Shown: in pieces, positions 30,476 to 41,460 of the stretch
Position numbering within the stretch: position 1 is the stretch's first letter
Layout: the number at the start of each line of letters is the position of its first letter
Assembly (NCBI GenBank): GCA_905221605.1
Contig: CAJNDS010002333.1
Location: 421,835-485,834, forward strand
Origin: Symbiodinium natans
Taxonomy: Eukaryota > Sar > Dinophyceae > Suessiales > Symbiodiniaceae
DNA length: 64,000 nucleotides
Direction of reading: 5' to 3'
Notes under the pieces: generated by a model
Database searches by the model: none
Seen by the model: only the letters and a program-made list of their open reading frames with translations
Told to the model about the DNA's origin: nothing
Program-made: the position numbers and the translations under genes

Positions 30476-30915
30476 ACCCTAAACCCTAAACCCTAAACCC
30501 TAAACCCTAAACCCTAAACCCTAAACCCTAAACCCTAAACCCTAAACCTTGGAGGCTTTGCTTACTGCTTCTTAGATTCTGAGGACTGAATTTGGGAAGC
30601 AAGTGCCTCATATCCGCCTCTATATACCCATTTGAAATTTTTGCGTAGGGTGCCTGATTGCCTAATTCCCTGCCGGGACGTTCTCGGGTTACATAGGCAT
30701 GCGTGGGAAGTTTGCACCACTGAATTTATATGTAGGGTCACTATGCTTCTAGAACTAGGTACAACTTACTATACGGGAGGTGCTTATATGTCCGTGCTCG
30801 TTATAGCCCTAAATCCTAAACCCGAACCCTAAACCCCAAAACCCGAAAGCTCTAAACGCTAAACCCTTAACCCTAAACCCTGAACCCTAAACCCAGAACC
30901 CTAAAACCAGAAAAC
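30473..30915 (-). repeat. CCCTAAA ITRs
   Basis: A near-perfect array at 30473-30550 (about eleven units) and a degenerate one at 30805-30915. Confidence 0.93.
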
Positions 30916-31048
30916 CCAAGCGGGACACCTTGCGACCCATTGAACTGAAGAGCTGCAATTACACCTATAGGCGCTGCATCACGAAACCCTATGCCGCGAG
31001 CCCTAGGGCTAAGCCCTACTAGGACCCAGAGCAAGCCCAGTGCAAGCC

Positions 31049-31192
31049 CTTATTCCCTTTTGTTTTAGGGTTTAGGTTCCCTTATAAAAGCCCCTTTTAA
31101 CCAAAAAGGGCAGCCCCTTATTCCCTTTTGTTTTAGGGTTTAGGTACCCTTATAAACGCCCACTTTTAACCAAAAAGGGCACCTAGGTTACT
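31049..31192. mobile_element. Family E-like element, tandemly duplicated
   Basis: CCCTTATTCCCTTTTGTTTTAGGGTTTAGGT...AACCAAAAAGGGCA occurs twice about 75 bp apart, the second ending CACCTAGGTTACT. Compare 55475-55562. Confidence 0.6.
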
Positions 31193-31281
31193 CTTGGGTT
31201 ATAAGCCCTAAATGCCATGACGCAGGCCAACTACAGGGTCGTGGCCGAACGCGTGCCTCTTCCTCCCAAGGTGCACCAGGG

Positions 31282-31345
31282 TTTAAGGTTTAGGGTTTAG
31301 GGTTTAGGGTTCAGGGTTCAGGGTTCAGGGTTTAGGGTTTAGGGC
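31282..31345 (+). repeat. TTTAGGG ITR
   Basis: Nine units, three of them TTCAGGG. Confidence 0.93.
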
Positions 31346-32174
31346 GGTCACCAGTTACTGGGTGCTGGGGTACTATGCTGTAATACTTGTTTGGTTCTGG
31401 GCTCCTATTATAGCTACTTATCCCTCATAAGTATATACTTTTTCTCCAGGGTCTACTCCAAAGTAGGGCCTAGATCTTCAATTGCAGCTCCTGATCTTTT
31501 GGGTTTGAGGTGTGGGGTTTAGGCCCTTGGGGCCTATAGGATTTCATTAGAACATTGGTGACCCAAAAAGGAACTACACAGTACGATCGGATGTCTAGGT
31601 CGAGCCGAATGCCCCGTTCTCTAGCTCGGGATGGGGAGGGGGGGAGTGTTGGGGGTTCAGGGTTTAGGGTTCTCTCTCACAGGGGATCTTGGGGTATATT
31701 TAGGGTAATTTCGGGGCTACTTAGGCATATCGGGACCATATTAGGTTTATATAGCCGGAATTCGGGGAATAAGATCAAGGGTCCGTTCTAGGTCTCTTCT
31801 TATTCCCCTTAAAGCCTTAATTAATGCCCGTTACCATTATGTCGTATCGCCCTAAAGCCTACTAGTAGCACTCCACTGACCAGTACATCCTAAACCCAAA
31901 ACCCTAAACCCTAAAACCTAAACACTGGTGGTTAGCTTCAGGGTCCATCATCCTGTCCCACCAGTTCTTCTACGTACGACACCATAGCCATGCCTAAGGT
32001 AGACTCTTTCACTACTTTTTGGGCGAATGCATAAAATAGGGTTCCTTTAAAAGAACTTGGTGGGTGTATGTCTGGGGATATGCTGTTTGGGAGTACGAGC
32101 AACAAAAGCCCGGCTTCAATGTCGTAACCCGACACGTGCCTGAAACATAGATCTGAAGCATCTCCCTGTCGCAG

Positions 32175-32222
32175 GACAAGGATGGTAAGTTCGTGCAGTT
32201 TGATGCAGATGCTGCTGAGTGA
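32175..32222 (+). CDS. Short terminal-exon-like island
   Basis: CCCTGTCGCAG is followed by 15 codons and TGA (DKDGKFVQFDADAAE). A GTAAGT sits inside it, so the real exon could be shorter. Too short to assign. Confidence 0.25.
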   Translation, partial: DKDGKFVQFDADAAE

Positions 32223-32248
32223 GAAGGCCCGCAGCCTAGTGATCGGAA

Positions 32249-32965
32249 ACCCTAAACCCTAAACCCTAAACCCCTGCGCCCTAAACCCTAAACCCTAAAC
32301 CCTAAACCCTAGACCCCCTCATGCAGAATCCCTCCAGGTGGACTTCGGTGCTGCGGCTCCGCGCTGTGGCTTTCCCGCACCTCCGTGTGCGCAAGCGGAA
32401 TACGCAAAACATGGCCGTGGCCTAAACCCTAAACCCTAAACCCTAAGGGCCCAAGACCACAAATCATAAGGTCTTTGGCTTTTTCATGATATGAAGCCTT
32501 GAAATTCTGTGCTCTTGGAACCCAACATCAACATGGCGACCAAGACCCGGACCTTACACTCTCGTTGCATTAAGACTCGAGCTCTCTTATCTTTTGAGGT
32601 TTGTTTACGGTTTAGGGCTTAGGGTTTAGGGTTTAGAATTTAGGATTTGGGATTTAGGCTTTAGGGCTCAGTCCGTTGTCCAATCGCGACATCCCAAAAG
32701 TCTGTTTTCTTGTGGCCCCAGGGGTCGATCCTTAGGGCTGTGGCGCTGACGCAAAAATTCCCAGAGAGCCGTGGGGGCCAGCAAGAGGCAAAGGCAAGAT
32801 GATATCCGGCGCCTACAGAATTCGCAAGGCGTAGCTGGACAGGAGAGGGGAAGAGAGAGAGAGAGAGAGATATCAAATAAACGTAAAAGTGAAATAAAAG
32901 AAAGAAGGGAGAGAGCGCGGGAGGGAGAGAGAGATGCGTAGTTATGTAGATTATATGTATATATG

Positions 32966-32996
<31 letters not shown>

Positions 32997-33212
32997 TTCA
33001 AAATCAATCAATAGATATACAAAACACATATATACATATGCGCATACAGGGAGCTCAGGGAGCTCGGATGTTGCAGCCCTGCATCCCGGCAGAGCCAGTT
33101 ACCGAAGGTCCTTTCTCGCCGCCACGTGCTCTCACAGTCGAAGTGTAGGCTAGGGTTCATTAGGGTTTAGGGTAGGGTTTAGGGTTTAGGGTTTAGGGTT
33201 TAGGGTTTGGGG
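32249..33212. repeat. ITR cluster and microsatellites
   Basis: CCCTAAA at 32249-32310 and 32422-32447; TTTAGGG at 32610-32660 and 33160-33212. (GA)n at 32852-32870 and (TA)n at 32965-32995. Confidence 0.9.
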
Positions 33213-33528
33213 TATTATTCGGAGCGCAAGGCCGAAATTATCAAAAACATGCGCTCGTCGCCAGTCAAGTCCGGAGAGGCGTGTTGCGTCAACTCGTAGC
33301 GCGCACGTTGCAGCACAGCCGCAGTGACCATGCTATAGTAGGGCTTGGTGTTTTAAATGTTTTTTCAAAAGACCATTTCACAAGCACCTCCCTCTTCGCA
33401 CCACGACTTGCCACCGTGCATCGCCATGTGCTCCAAGACCAGCCTCGAGGCGACTCGGGAGCTTGAAGTTGAGGTTTCGAAGCTGGGGGGCTCAGGACTT
33501 TCGGAGTTCGTGGGCACGAATGATGCGA

Positions 33529-33598
33529 TACCTGAAGGCTAGTTATAGGGGATTCTAGTCTGCTACCCAAAAAGGTACTACATAGGAGCCTTTGGGTA
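33529..33598. mobile_element. Family F element with internal deletion
   Basis: TACCTGAAGGCT then AGTTATAGGGGATTCTA and AGGAGCCTTTGGGTA match 56401-56495 except for about 24 missing bases near the left end. Confidence 0.65.
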
Positions 33599-34686
33599 AG
33601 TCCTGTATATGGCCATTGTAGTTCGCACGGAAGAGCGTTCCGAAACGAAGCATCGGAGTTGCAGTCCGGGCCTAGCTGCAAGCTCCCACACGCGGGTTTA
33701 GGGATTGAAGGGTTCTGGGCTCTCTAGCTTACCCTAAACCCTAAACCCTAAACCCCAAGTAGGGATTTAGTGCTTCGGGGTTTTGAGGGCTTAGTCGGTG
33801 AAGCCCAATAGTCTGTTTCAGGAGCTCCCCTTCCTCGTTCACACCCATATCTCATATATATATATACGTATATATACATACAGTTATATATAAAAAAATG
33901 TGCGTACACTTTACAGGTAACCCGCAAACCCTGCAATTCCTTTCCTTCTGGGTTATGAGCCGAGGCTGTGCTGGCAGAGCAGCGCTCAAACCTCAACGGA
34001 CTGATCGCTCAGAGCCAACTGCTGGTACCCCGGCCTCACATTGGGGGTTACAGGTTTTAGGGCTTAGGGGTTTAGGGTTTAGGGTTTAGGGTTTAGGGCG
34101 CAGGGGTTTAGGGGTTTAGGGGTGTAGGGGTGTAGGGTCTGGGGCTTTAGGATGTTTAGGGCTTCGGGCTACTATCGTGTGGAAACCCTTTGGAGTCTGT
34201 TAACTGCCATGAAATGGACATGTAGCTGTAGATGTGGTAGTAGAAGTCGTGAAAAGTATACGTTGGGAGCTTTAACCTAAGTTCCTTTTTCCGCAACAGC
34301 AACCCAGTCTGTGGCTCGGGGCCTTGAGAAGTTGCCGAAATGCGTTGATGATTTCGGCCGCCCTCCCCCCCTCTCCTGTCTGGTCCTACTCTGAATCTCG
34401 AAGTCTTCTAGATATACTGTGCACCGTAGATGCAATAGATGGTTGCGGGCCTACTTGGACCTGGGTCTGGTGGCCTTTCTGGGTTTACAGTAGGGTTTAG
34501 GGATTAGGGTTTAGGGTTTAGGGTTTAGGGTTTAGGGTTTGGTTGCCACTGATTGGCATAGGCTTAAGGGCTCAACCTTTGGGGTTTGGAGCGCTCGGCG
34601 GGCAAGGAGCGGCACCAAGACAAGCTCGTGGAGGAACCGGGCGTGATGTAGTCGAAAGCGGTCAAGAATTATAGCCTCCACCATTC

Positions 34687-34956
34687 TTGCAAGACAGCAC
34701 AGTACTGTTCTGTCCCTTAACCCTGCATTTTACACCCCGGTGTGTTGCTGGTTCGCAAAATCTTGGCCTTGAATTCGGGGAATTGGAGACATTGTTTGGC
34801 CTCATGCTTCAACCGACATGTTGGCCGAGTCGGGCCGAAGGATGCTCAGGGGCGCACCCTGGGTTCAGGGTCGGAGGTTCGGAATGCAAAGCCCAGTTAG
34901 TCCTTGACCCCCCAGAACATGGATCCTGGCCCACGACGCAATCTCGCCACCCCTAA
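34687..34956 (+). other. Open frame of unknown status
   Basis: An 89-codon frame (LEFGELETLFGLMLQPTCWP in the middle) lies between ITRs. No homology recognised and no splice signal chosen. Listed because it fills a 400-bp island. Confidence 0.2.
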
Positions 34957-35061
34957 ACCCTAAACCCTAAACCCTAAACCCTAAACCCTAAACCCTAAAC
35001 CCTAAACCCTAAGTAGGGAGTTTGTGGGGCCCCTCAACCCGGCACCACCCGAAACCGCCAG

Positions 35062-35154
35062 GATGCACGGCACACGGCATCGCTGGTGAGAGAGCTCCGG
35101 CGGGAGCATCGGGAGCTGCTGAAGGTTGCTGGGTGGCAGCTGTGTAGGCTTTAA
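35062..35154 (+). CDS. Exon-like island, helical protein
   Basis: ACCGCCAG precedes 30 codons to TAA: DARHTASLVRELRREHRELL, then KVAGWQLC. The Leu/Glu/Arg spacing suggests an amphipathic helix or coiled coil. A GTGAGA within could be a donor. Confidence 0.4.
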   Translation, partial: DARHTASLVRELRREHRELLKVAGWQLCRL

Positions 35155-35298
35155 GGCGGTTAGGGTTTAGGGTTTAGGGCTGGGAACCCTAAACCCGAAA
35201 CCCTCAACCCTAAACCCTAAATCCCGACACCAAGCAAACTCTCCTAAAGCCTGAACACTTTATAAGCCCTAAGCCTGACGGCCACTGTCACTTCCCAG

Positions 35299-35364
35299 GA
35301 TTTTTCCCAGCTCCGAGAGGAGTTCTGCGCAGTCAGAGACTGCCTGACCTCTGCCGGGGTCTAA
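35299..35364 (+). CDS. Exon-like island ending in a stop
   Basis: CACTTCCCAG precedes 21 codons to TAA (DFSQLREEFCAVRDCLTSAG). With the similar helical island 150 bp upstream it could belong to one gene or its debris. Confidence 0.35.
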   Translation, partial: DFSQLREEFCAVRDCLTSAGV

Positions 35365-35405
35365 AAGCAGCCTCCTTCCGGGACCTACTTGTAGCTGAGA
35401 GTTCT

Positions 35406-35630
35406 GGGTCTAGGGTTTAGGGCTTAGGGTTTAGGGTTTGGGGTTTAGGGTTTAGGGTTTAGGGTTTAGGGTTTCTGGATCCTTGCAGTGCTCGATTGGC
35501 TAGAAGACCTCGTCTTGTGATCTTTCTGCCACTCTCTCAGCCAGAGGGCCTCGACACCCGAAGGGTTTGGGGTTCAGGGTTTTAGGGTTTAGGGTTTAGG
35601 GTTTAGGGTTTAGGGTTTAGGGTTTAGGGT
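35406..35630 (+). repeat. Two TTTAGGG ITRs
   Basis: Arrays at 35406-35475 and 35575-35630. Confidence 0.93.
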
Positions 35631-35753
35631 AAGCGTCAAATTCCTTAAGGAGCTCTCGAAGAAGCAGGAAGACTCGTTCCGCTAGAGCGAGTCATTCTCG
35701 TGGCCCTTTTCTTGCTGAAGAGATTTCTGGCCTCCTTCCTAGACCCCCTGGGG

Positions 35754-35902
35754 GGATCCAAAAAAGTAGATCCCCTTAAAGGTTCTTAAGAATGACCCAA
35801 GAGTAGTAATAAGAAAGTAGATCCCCTTAACTTAAAGGTTCTTAAGAATGACCCAAGAGTAGTATAGGGTGCTATTTGGGGGGTTCTACCTTTTTGGATC
35901 CT
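35754..35902. mobile_element. Family J TIR element, internally duplicated
   Basis: GGATCCAAAAAAGTAGATCC and GGGTTCTACCTTTTTGGATCC are the ends. AAGTAGATCCCCTTAA...TTCTTAAGAATGACCCAAGAGTAGTA is present twice (about 35763-35808 and 35814-35863). Confidence 0.75.
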
Positions 35903-36111
35903 GGGTTAGGATGGGAGACAGCAGTGTTTCCGAAGCCCCTTCCCCCCCCCCCCCCCCCCCTCCAAGAAACCCCCAAACCCTACTTCCCCCCCTTACACCC
36001 TAAACCCTAAACCCGCCCACCACCCCTCTCCTTCTGTGGGTGAGTGGGCGCAGTCGAGCATTCAGCGAGACCATGGCAGGCTCTGCTGAGCTGCAGAGCC
36101 GTCCGCCCCTA

Positions 36112-36574
36112 AACCCTCCCAGTAAGCAAGGGGGGCTTAAACCCTTCCGGAGGCGGGGGGTCTGAAACCCTGGCAGGAGGACCCAGTCAACGGAACCCCT
36201 CCATTTGGCCTCCAAAACCTTCGAAAGCCCTAATTCTGTTGAAGGGCTACCCCTGCGACCTTTTCACTGCCTAGTTTTAGTCAAGGGGGGGTCGTATTTT
36301 TCAATTTTCAAAGCAAAACAGTATTCGGAGACCCCCCTTGGTCAAAACTCTGACCCCCCCTTCAAGGGAAATTCCTAGTAAAGGAGGCGGGGGGGCCTTA
36401 AACCCTTGCAGGAGGACCTTAAAACCTCCCAGTAGCCTTGCCAGTCAACGGAACCCCTCCATTTGGCCTCCAAAACCTTCGAAAGCGCTAAGCCTGTTGA
36501 AGGGCCACCCCTGCGACCTTTTCACTGCCTAGTTTTTGGTCAAGGGGGGGTCGTTTTTTTTCAATTTTCAAAGC
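36112..36574. repeat. Tandem segmental duplication, about 258 bp period
   Basis: AGTCAACGGAACCCCTCCATTTGG starts at 36185 and 36443. About 130 bp downstream of each is nearly identical, ending TTCAATTTTCAAAGC at 36314 and 36574. Upstream portions are rearranged CTCCCAGTA/GGCGGGGGG words. No gene recognised; 36575-37030 is unique sequence without a recognised feature. Confidence 0.85.
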
Positions 36575-37031
36575 CCTTCAAAGGGAAAGTTTGACTTATT
36601 TCTGAGCTTATTTGGGCTTGCCCCCAGACCATTTCTGAGTTTCTCTGGGCTTCTTCCAGACCATTTCTGAGCCTTTAACTCGGAAACTTCTGACTATGTT
36701 GCGCAAAGCTTCAACGAAAAACCCGCTCGACAATCCGACATAGAGAAAAAAGAAAACAATGAGAAGGCCCTCCGGCCGAAGACTCCCCCAACGCAAAACC
36801 CAATTTTTTTGGCTGCAGTTTCTTTACATGTCCTGAACACAAGCTTCTGGGCATGTTTTTCATAAGGCCTCATTGCATAACCACACTTTCGCCATGTAGC
36901 TAATCCGACGCAGAAAAATGTTGAATGGCTGGCTGGTTTTGGCTGGCTCCGGCTTGGTTTTGCCGTGAGTTGTGATTGGGTGGCCTTGGGGTGGGCATGT
37001 CTTCAAACCATCGCGTCCAGCTGACCAATGC

Positions 37032-37127
37032 TACACCCTAAACCCTAAACCCTAAACCCTAAACCCTAAACCCTAAACCCTAAACCCTAAACCCTAAACC
37101 CTAAACCCTAAACCCTAAACCCTAATC
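37032..37127 (-). repeat. Long perfect CCCTAAA ITR
   Basis: About thirteen consecutive units without variants. Confidence 0.96.
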
Positions 37128-37187
37128 GTCAAGGCCAATGTTGTGACCAAGCCGGCGGTGAACCGGAACTTGAGCAGGCGCGCTTAA
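37128..37187 (+). CDS. Short terminal-exon-like island
   Basis: Directly after the CCCTAAA array 19 codons run to TAA (VKANVVTKPAVNRNLSRRA). Basic composition. It shares only VKAN with the island at 22514. A family F fragment follows within ten bases. Confidence 0.25.
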   Translation, partial: VKANVVTKPAVNRNLSRRA

Positions 37188-37196
37188 AGAGCTAGC

Positions 37197-37290
37197 TGAA
37201 GGCTCCAATGTAGTCCCTTTTAGGGTTTAGGGTTTAGGCTTTAGGCTTTAGGGTTTAAATGGGCTTAGGGGCATAGGGGCTTAGGCCTTA
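37197..37290. mobile_element. Family F end truncated by an ITR
   Basis: CTGAAGGCTCCAATGTAGTCCCTTTT is the family F left end. It passes without a gap into AGGGTTTAGGGTTTAGG. Confidence 0.6.
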
Positions 37291-37599
37291 GGTCTTATAC
37301 ACCTCACATTTTTTTAGGATTGAGGGTTTAACACAAACGTGCTCTTCCCATCAGCAGTGCATCCCCATCCGGTATACCTGCATGTTCGAGTTATGCACAT
37401 GTAAGTAGATATACATCTACACGCATGTTTGGAATAAGGTGCATGTACTATGTCTACTATGTCTATAACCACACCGAACAGATCTGGAGGTCTGTATACA
37501 GATGGGCATTTCCCAAGATGCTCGTAGGGGTCACCCCCTTCATATACCCACTAGAACCCTCGTGTATTGACCGTATCCATGTTTCGGAACCTCCCCCTG

Positions 37600-37670
37600 T
37601 TATGTATGTATGCATGCATGCATGTATGTATGCATATATATATATACATATATATATATATATGTTTATG
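37600..37670. repeat. (TATG/CATG) and (TA)n microsatellite
   Basis: TATGTATGTATGCATGCATGCATG followed by TA runs. Peptides such as YIYIYI are artefacts. Confidence 0.93.
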
Positions 37671-37801
37671 TGTTTATTTCCTTGTATATCATGCTCCGTT
37701 ATTTGCAAAAAAAGATGGATCTCAGTCTCGACAGGCGCAGAGCCCCCTTCGTACTGAAGAAGGTGCTGGAGGCGCGCCGCCCCGGGGCTTTGCAGTTTAC
37801 A

Positions 37802-38430
37802 GTTTAGGGTTTTAAGGTTTTAGGGTTTTGGGGTGTAGGGTTTAGGGTTTTAAGGTTTTAGGGGTTTAGGGTTTAGGGTTTTAGGGTCTTAGGGTTTTAG
37901 GGTTTTAGGGTTTCAAGGTTCTAAGGTTTTGGGGTTTTAGGGTGTAGGGTTTTAGGGTGTAGGGTTTAGGGTTTTAGGGTTTAGGGTTTAGGCTTCAGGG
38001 TTTTAGGGTGTGAGGGCTTCGGGCATCCTAGCACCTGAGAGTCTTGCATGGTTTTGCGTTTTCGGGGATTTTGGGGATGGTTCAGTGCTTTGGGGTGCGC
38101 GGTCTGAGGTTTGGGCTTTAGGGTGTAGGGTTTAGGGTTTAGGGTTTAGGGTTAGGGTTTAGGGTTAAGGTTTAGGGCTTAGGTCCTTTGAGAAGTGGCG
38201 TCGTGGTGGCTGCTTTCGGGAAGGGGGCCCACGGTCGCCGCAAGCAATCGGCAAGACCTAAACCCTAAAGCCTGAACCCTGAACCCTAAACCCTACACCC
38301 TAAACCCTAAACCCTAAACCCTAAACCCTAAACCCTAAACCCTAAACCCTAAACCCTAAACCCTAAACCCTAAGCCCTAAGCCCTAAGCCCTAAGCCCTA
38401 AGCCCTAAGCCCTTTCCCTAAACCCTAAAC
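37802..38430. repeat. ITR cluster with CCCTAAG block
   Basis: A degenerate TTTTAGGG/TTTAGGG region at 37802-38000, TTTAGGG at 38118-38180, then CCCTAAA at 38255-38430 ending in about seven homogeneous CCCTAAG units (38367-38412). Confidence 0.93.
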
Positions 38431-38559
38431 CCTGGGCTCGAAACCCCAAATCCCAAAAGAGCCATCCTCAAGCCAGGAGCCTGGCCTCTCCTTGGCCTTC
38501 GGCTCCATCCTGGGGGTTTGAGCCCAAGATGCGGAAGTGATTTGGGGTTTCGGGTTTGA

Positions 38560-38630
38560 GGGTTTAGGATTTAGGGTTTAGGGTTTAGGGTCTAGGGTTT
38601 AGGGTTTAGGGTTTAGGGCTTAGGGCTAGG
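38560..38630 (+). repeat. TTTAGGG ITR
   Basis: About nine units with single variants. Confidence 0.92.
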
Positions 38631-38761
38631 GCAGAAAGGGTGGCCCTGCGACAAAGAGGGTGCCTGAATGGGCTTCAGGCGAGACTTCGCCGAAGCGGAG
38701 ACTCAGGGTTTCGTGATTTGACGACTGGCTCTGGTTTTGTAGGGTTTCGCCTGGTTCTCAA

Positions 38762-38858
38762 CTAGGTAGGCCCTTGGGACATTTTATATTTTCCTTATTT
38801 GGGTTTAAGAGGATCATATTCAGGAATATTTTTCAGAGGGCTTTAGGGGCCAACCTAG
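38762..38858 (+). mobile_element. Family I TIR element (reference copy)
   Basis: CTAGGTAGGCCCTTGGGACA at the left; GGCTTTAGGGGCCAACCTAG at the right. Interior: TTTATATTTTCCTTATTTGG, AAGAGGATCATATTCAGGAA, then TATTTTTCAGAGGG. AG|GTAGGC looks like a 5' splice site and TATTTTTCAG like a 3' splice site about 75 bp apart, the layout of an introner. Other copies: 13069, 46964, 48908, 51143, 51818, 52918. Confidence 0.75.
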
Positions 38859-39154
38859 TCAAGTAGTGGGAGGTCATTATCTTACAGGGTTGAGGGTCGA
38901 GGGTTGAGGGTTGAAGGGTTTAGGGTGTCGCGTCATGAGGATCCCCCCCCCTCTCACCCCTTAATGTTGCAATAGCCGGAAGTAAGCAAAGGGTGAGCTT
39001 TAAGGTCCGGACGCTTTAAACGGCTTCGTCAGCTTGTTATCTGCTAGGCTTCCTTGAGCCACTCCCAGGAAACTGTACCTGGCGGTTGTCTGAAGTCAGG
39101 GTGTCCCTCAGTTGGGTGCAAAATGTTTCTAAACCCCAACGCCCTAAACTTCCT

Positions 39155-39535
39155 GAACCCTCAACCCTAAACCCTAAACCCTAAACCCTAAATCCTAAAC
39201 CCTAACCCCACGCCCTAAACTTCCTGAACCCTGTGAGTGCAGGTTGTGGGGTGCCTCCGAGTCCGGGAGACATCGCTTGGGAGCCCAGCCGACAAAGGTC
39301 GAGGCACTGTCTATGTAAGCTGTGAGTAGAAACCCTAAACCCTAAACCCTAAACCCTAAACCCTAAACCCTAAACCTGAAGTGACAGGCACAGTGAGAGC
39401 CGACTGAAAGCCTTGAGAATCGGAAGCCTCCCGCCACCCGACGGGCCATTAGTGGCCCGTCCCTGGCATGGTCAAGTCATGAAACCCACCTGTTTAGGGT
39501 TTAGGGTTTAGGGTTTAGGGTTTAGGGTTTGGGTT
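39155..39535. repeat. ITR cluster
   Basis: CCCTAAA at 39155-39210 and 39330-39376, TTTAGGG at 39492-39535. The phrase ACGCCCTAAACTTCCTGAACCCT occurs at about 39140 and 39212, a short duplication around the first array. Confidence 0.9.
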
Positions 39536-39558
39536 GAGGGATGAAACCGACCTTAGCC

Positions 39559-39660
39559 CTATATCCCCCCTTGGGATTTTTTCTTAACTTTTGTTTATCT
39601 AAACCCCAAGAGGGTGTTAAAGAGATTGTTTTTATTAAGGTTCTAAGGGGAGTACAGTAG
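39559..39660. mobile_element. Family K element
   Basis: CTATATCCCCCCTTGGGATTTTTTC, ACCCCAAGAG, and TTAAGGTTCTAAGGGGAGTA match 59456-59564 in order. The right terminal repeat is lost. Confidence 0.65.
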
Positions 39661-39989
39661 CTGAACTTTGATCGACTATGCATGGCCAGCCACCAGAAGA
39701 GAGCTTGCGAGGAAGGGACTCTGCGGCGGAATCAGCACCTGTCTGCCACTGCTGCGGAAGCGGTCGCCCTCGCCAGAATTGGTGATCTGAACCTTCTAGC
39801 CCTGAGTATCCTCTCCCTTGGATTTTTGTACCCTGAAAGAAAGGGAACATGTACCTAGTACTTCTTTAAACGCGCTTGTCCGACCATCATGCTGCCACAA
39901 CTGCTGTTGACACGGTTTGGAGGGACAGAAGACATGCCCCTGCTAATGCTGCTCCCATGCATGTCGTTACCGGGAATTGCAGGTGGGAG

Positions 39990-40037
39990 GAACCCCAAAC
40001 CCTAAACCCTAAACCCTAAACCCTAAACCCTAAAGTA
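39990..40037 (-). repeat. CCCTAAA ITR
   Basis: About six units. Confidence 0.93.
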
Positions 40038-40132
40038 TCGACTCGGGGTCGGTCCAAGTCGAGTCCTCCCTGCAGGGCGCAGGAAGGGATGTGAGTTCCG
40101 GGTACATGGATTGCAGAACTCCATGCTTGGAA

Positions 40133-40258
40133 GCCCAGTGGTACCCTTTACATTTTTTTGGGTTCAGGGTTCCCTTATGTAACCCTAAACCCTAAACCCT
40201 GAGCCCTAAACCCTTATGTAGACAACCCCAAAAAAAGGTGCCCTTAGTACTTATGAAC
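40133..40258. mobile_element. Family E element with an inserted ITR flanked by a 10-bp duplication
   Basis: GCCCAGTGGTACCCTTTACA and CCCCAAAAAAAGGTGCCCTT match family E (54261-54364). CCCTTATGTA occurs immediately before and at the end of a CCCTAAA tract (about 40172-40181 and 40211-40220). Removing one copy plus the tract restores the uninterrupted family sequence. Confidence 0.75.
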
Positions 40259-40341
40259 CCTTCAGTTTGGGCTCAGGCCCTCGAATCCCCGTGCACCCAG
40301 AATTACTTGGACCAGGGGAATGGGGGCAGGCTGGCAAGTGG

Positions 40342-40490
40342 GTTTAGGGTTTAGGGTTTAGGGTTTAGGGTTTAGGGTTTAGGGTTTAGGGTTTAGGGTT
40401 TAGGGTTTAGGGTTCAGGGTTTAGGGTTTAGGGTTTAGGGTTTAGGGTTTAGGGTTTAGGATTTAGGGTTTAGGGTTTAGGGTTTAGGGA
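40342..40490 (+). repeat. Long TTTAGGG ITR
   Basis: About twenty-one units, nearly perfect. Confidence 0.97.
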
Positions 40491-40560
40491 GGGCGGGGAA
40501 GGGGGGGGGGAGTCGTCCTTGAACCATTTGTGCCATGTTCCGGGTGTAGGTCCTACATCC

Positions 40561-41145
40561 TCACCCTAAACCCTAAACCCCAAACCCCAAACCCTAAACC
40601 CAGAACTCGGAAGCGATCTCTCGACCCTAAGCCACGCCAGGATGCCTCCAGAGATCTACGTTTTGGGTGGCGGCAGAGCCCAGAGTGATTGTGCTGTGTT
40701 TGGGGGGGGGGGGGAGCAAGATGGGGTTTAGGGTTTCGGATTAGGGGGTTGAAGGGCTTGTGTACCTGGTTCCTCGATGGTAGTTCTTTATGGGGTGGAT
40801 GGCACGGTATAACAACCCAGACCCTGGAAGAATCCAAAAAGGGAGAAGCCCCCAAATAGTACACTACTCTTGGGTCATTGTTAGGAACCCATAGGGTTTG
40901 TAGGGTTTCTAGGGCTTTAGGGTTTCTAGGGTTTATAGGTTTGTAGGTGGTAAGGTTCATAACCACCCCTACACCATTCTCGAACCCTAAGAGAGCACCA
41001 AATTTCCCTGAACCCTACAACAAACCCCAAGTCCTAAACCCTTGTGCCTAAGCCCTAAACCCCTAACCCCTAACCTCTAAACCCTAAGCCCTAAACAAAA
41101 CCCAAAACCCTAAACCCTAAACCCTAGAAACCCCAAACCCTAAGC
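40561..41145. repeat. CCCTAAA arrays and degenerate stretches
   Basis: Arrays at 40561-40600 and 41020-41145 with CCCCAAA and CCCTAAG variants. A family J fragment (GAATCCAAAAAGGGAGAAGC...CTCTTGGGTCATT) lies at 40830-40890, and GGGTTTCTAGGG words at 40890-40940. Confidence 0.85.
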
Positions 41146-41196
41146 AACCCACCCACATGTCCCGAAGGGAAGAACGACTCCTCTCCCGCCTTGGCC

Positions 41197-41259
41197 ACGG
41201 CAGAGTGCTACAGCCCGCTGCACGGCGAGGCCGCCACGGAGCCTCTCTTGAGGGTTTGA
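41197..41259 (+). CDS. Kelch-like exon island
   Basis: The + frame reads TAECYSPLHGEAATEPL, matching the x-E-x-Y-x-P strand of a kelch blade. It runs into a TTTAGGG array and stops there. This is the most upstream of a same-strand series at 41.2, 43.7, 44.6, 45.6, 51.1, 53.1, 54.6 and 56.2 kb. Confidence 0.4.
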   Translation, partial: TAECYSPLHGEAATEPLLRV

Positions 41260-41325
41260 GGTTTAGGGTTTAGGGTTCAGGGTTTAGGGTTTATAGGGTT
41301 TAGGGTTTATAGGGTTTAGGGGTGG
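41250..41325 (+). repeat. TTTAGGG/TTTATAGGG ITR
   Basis: Heptamers mixed with two TTTATAGGG units. Confidence 0.9.
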
Positions 41326-41460
41326 TCCAGAGCCGAAGCTTCCCAAAACAGCCCTAAACCCTGTACAACAGCTGTAAGATGCAGATGTATGATGTAGGTG
41401 TATGTGGATAATGTATGTGTAATAATGTCACATGCAATGTGTATGTGTATATGTAATTTT

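Larger units (their letters stand above)
33730..35180. repeat. ITR cluster
   Basis: CCCTAAA at 33730-33757; TTTAGGG (many GGGGTTTAGGGGT variants) at 34060-34160; TTTAGGG at 34490-34540; CCCTAAA at 34952-35012; a fusion-like TTTAGGG/CCCTAAA junction at 35159-35195. Confidence 0.9.
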
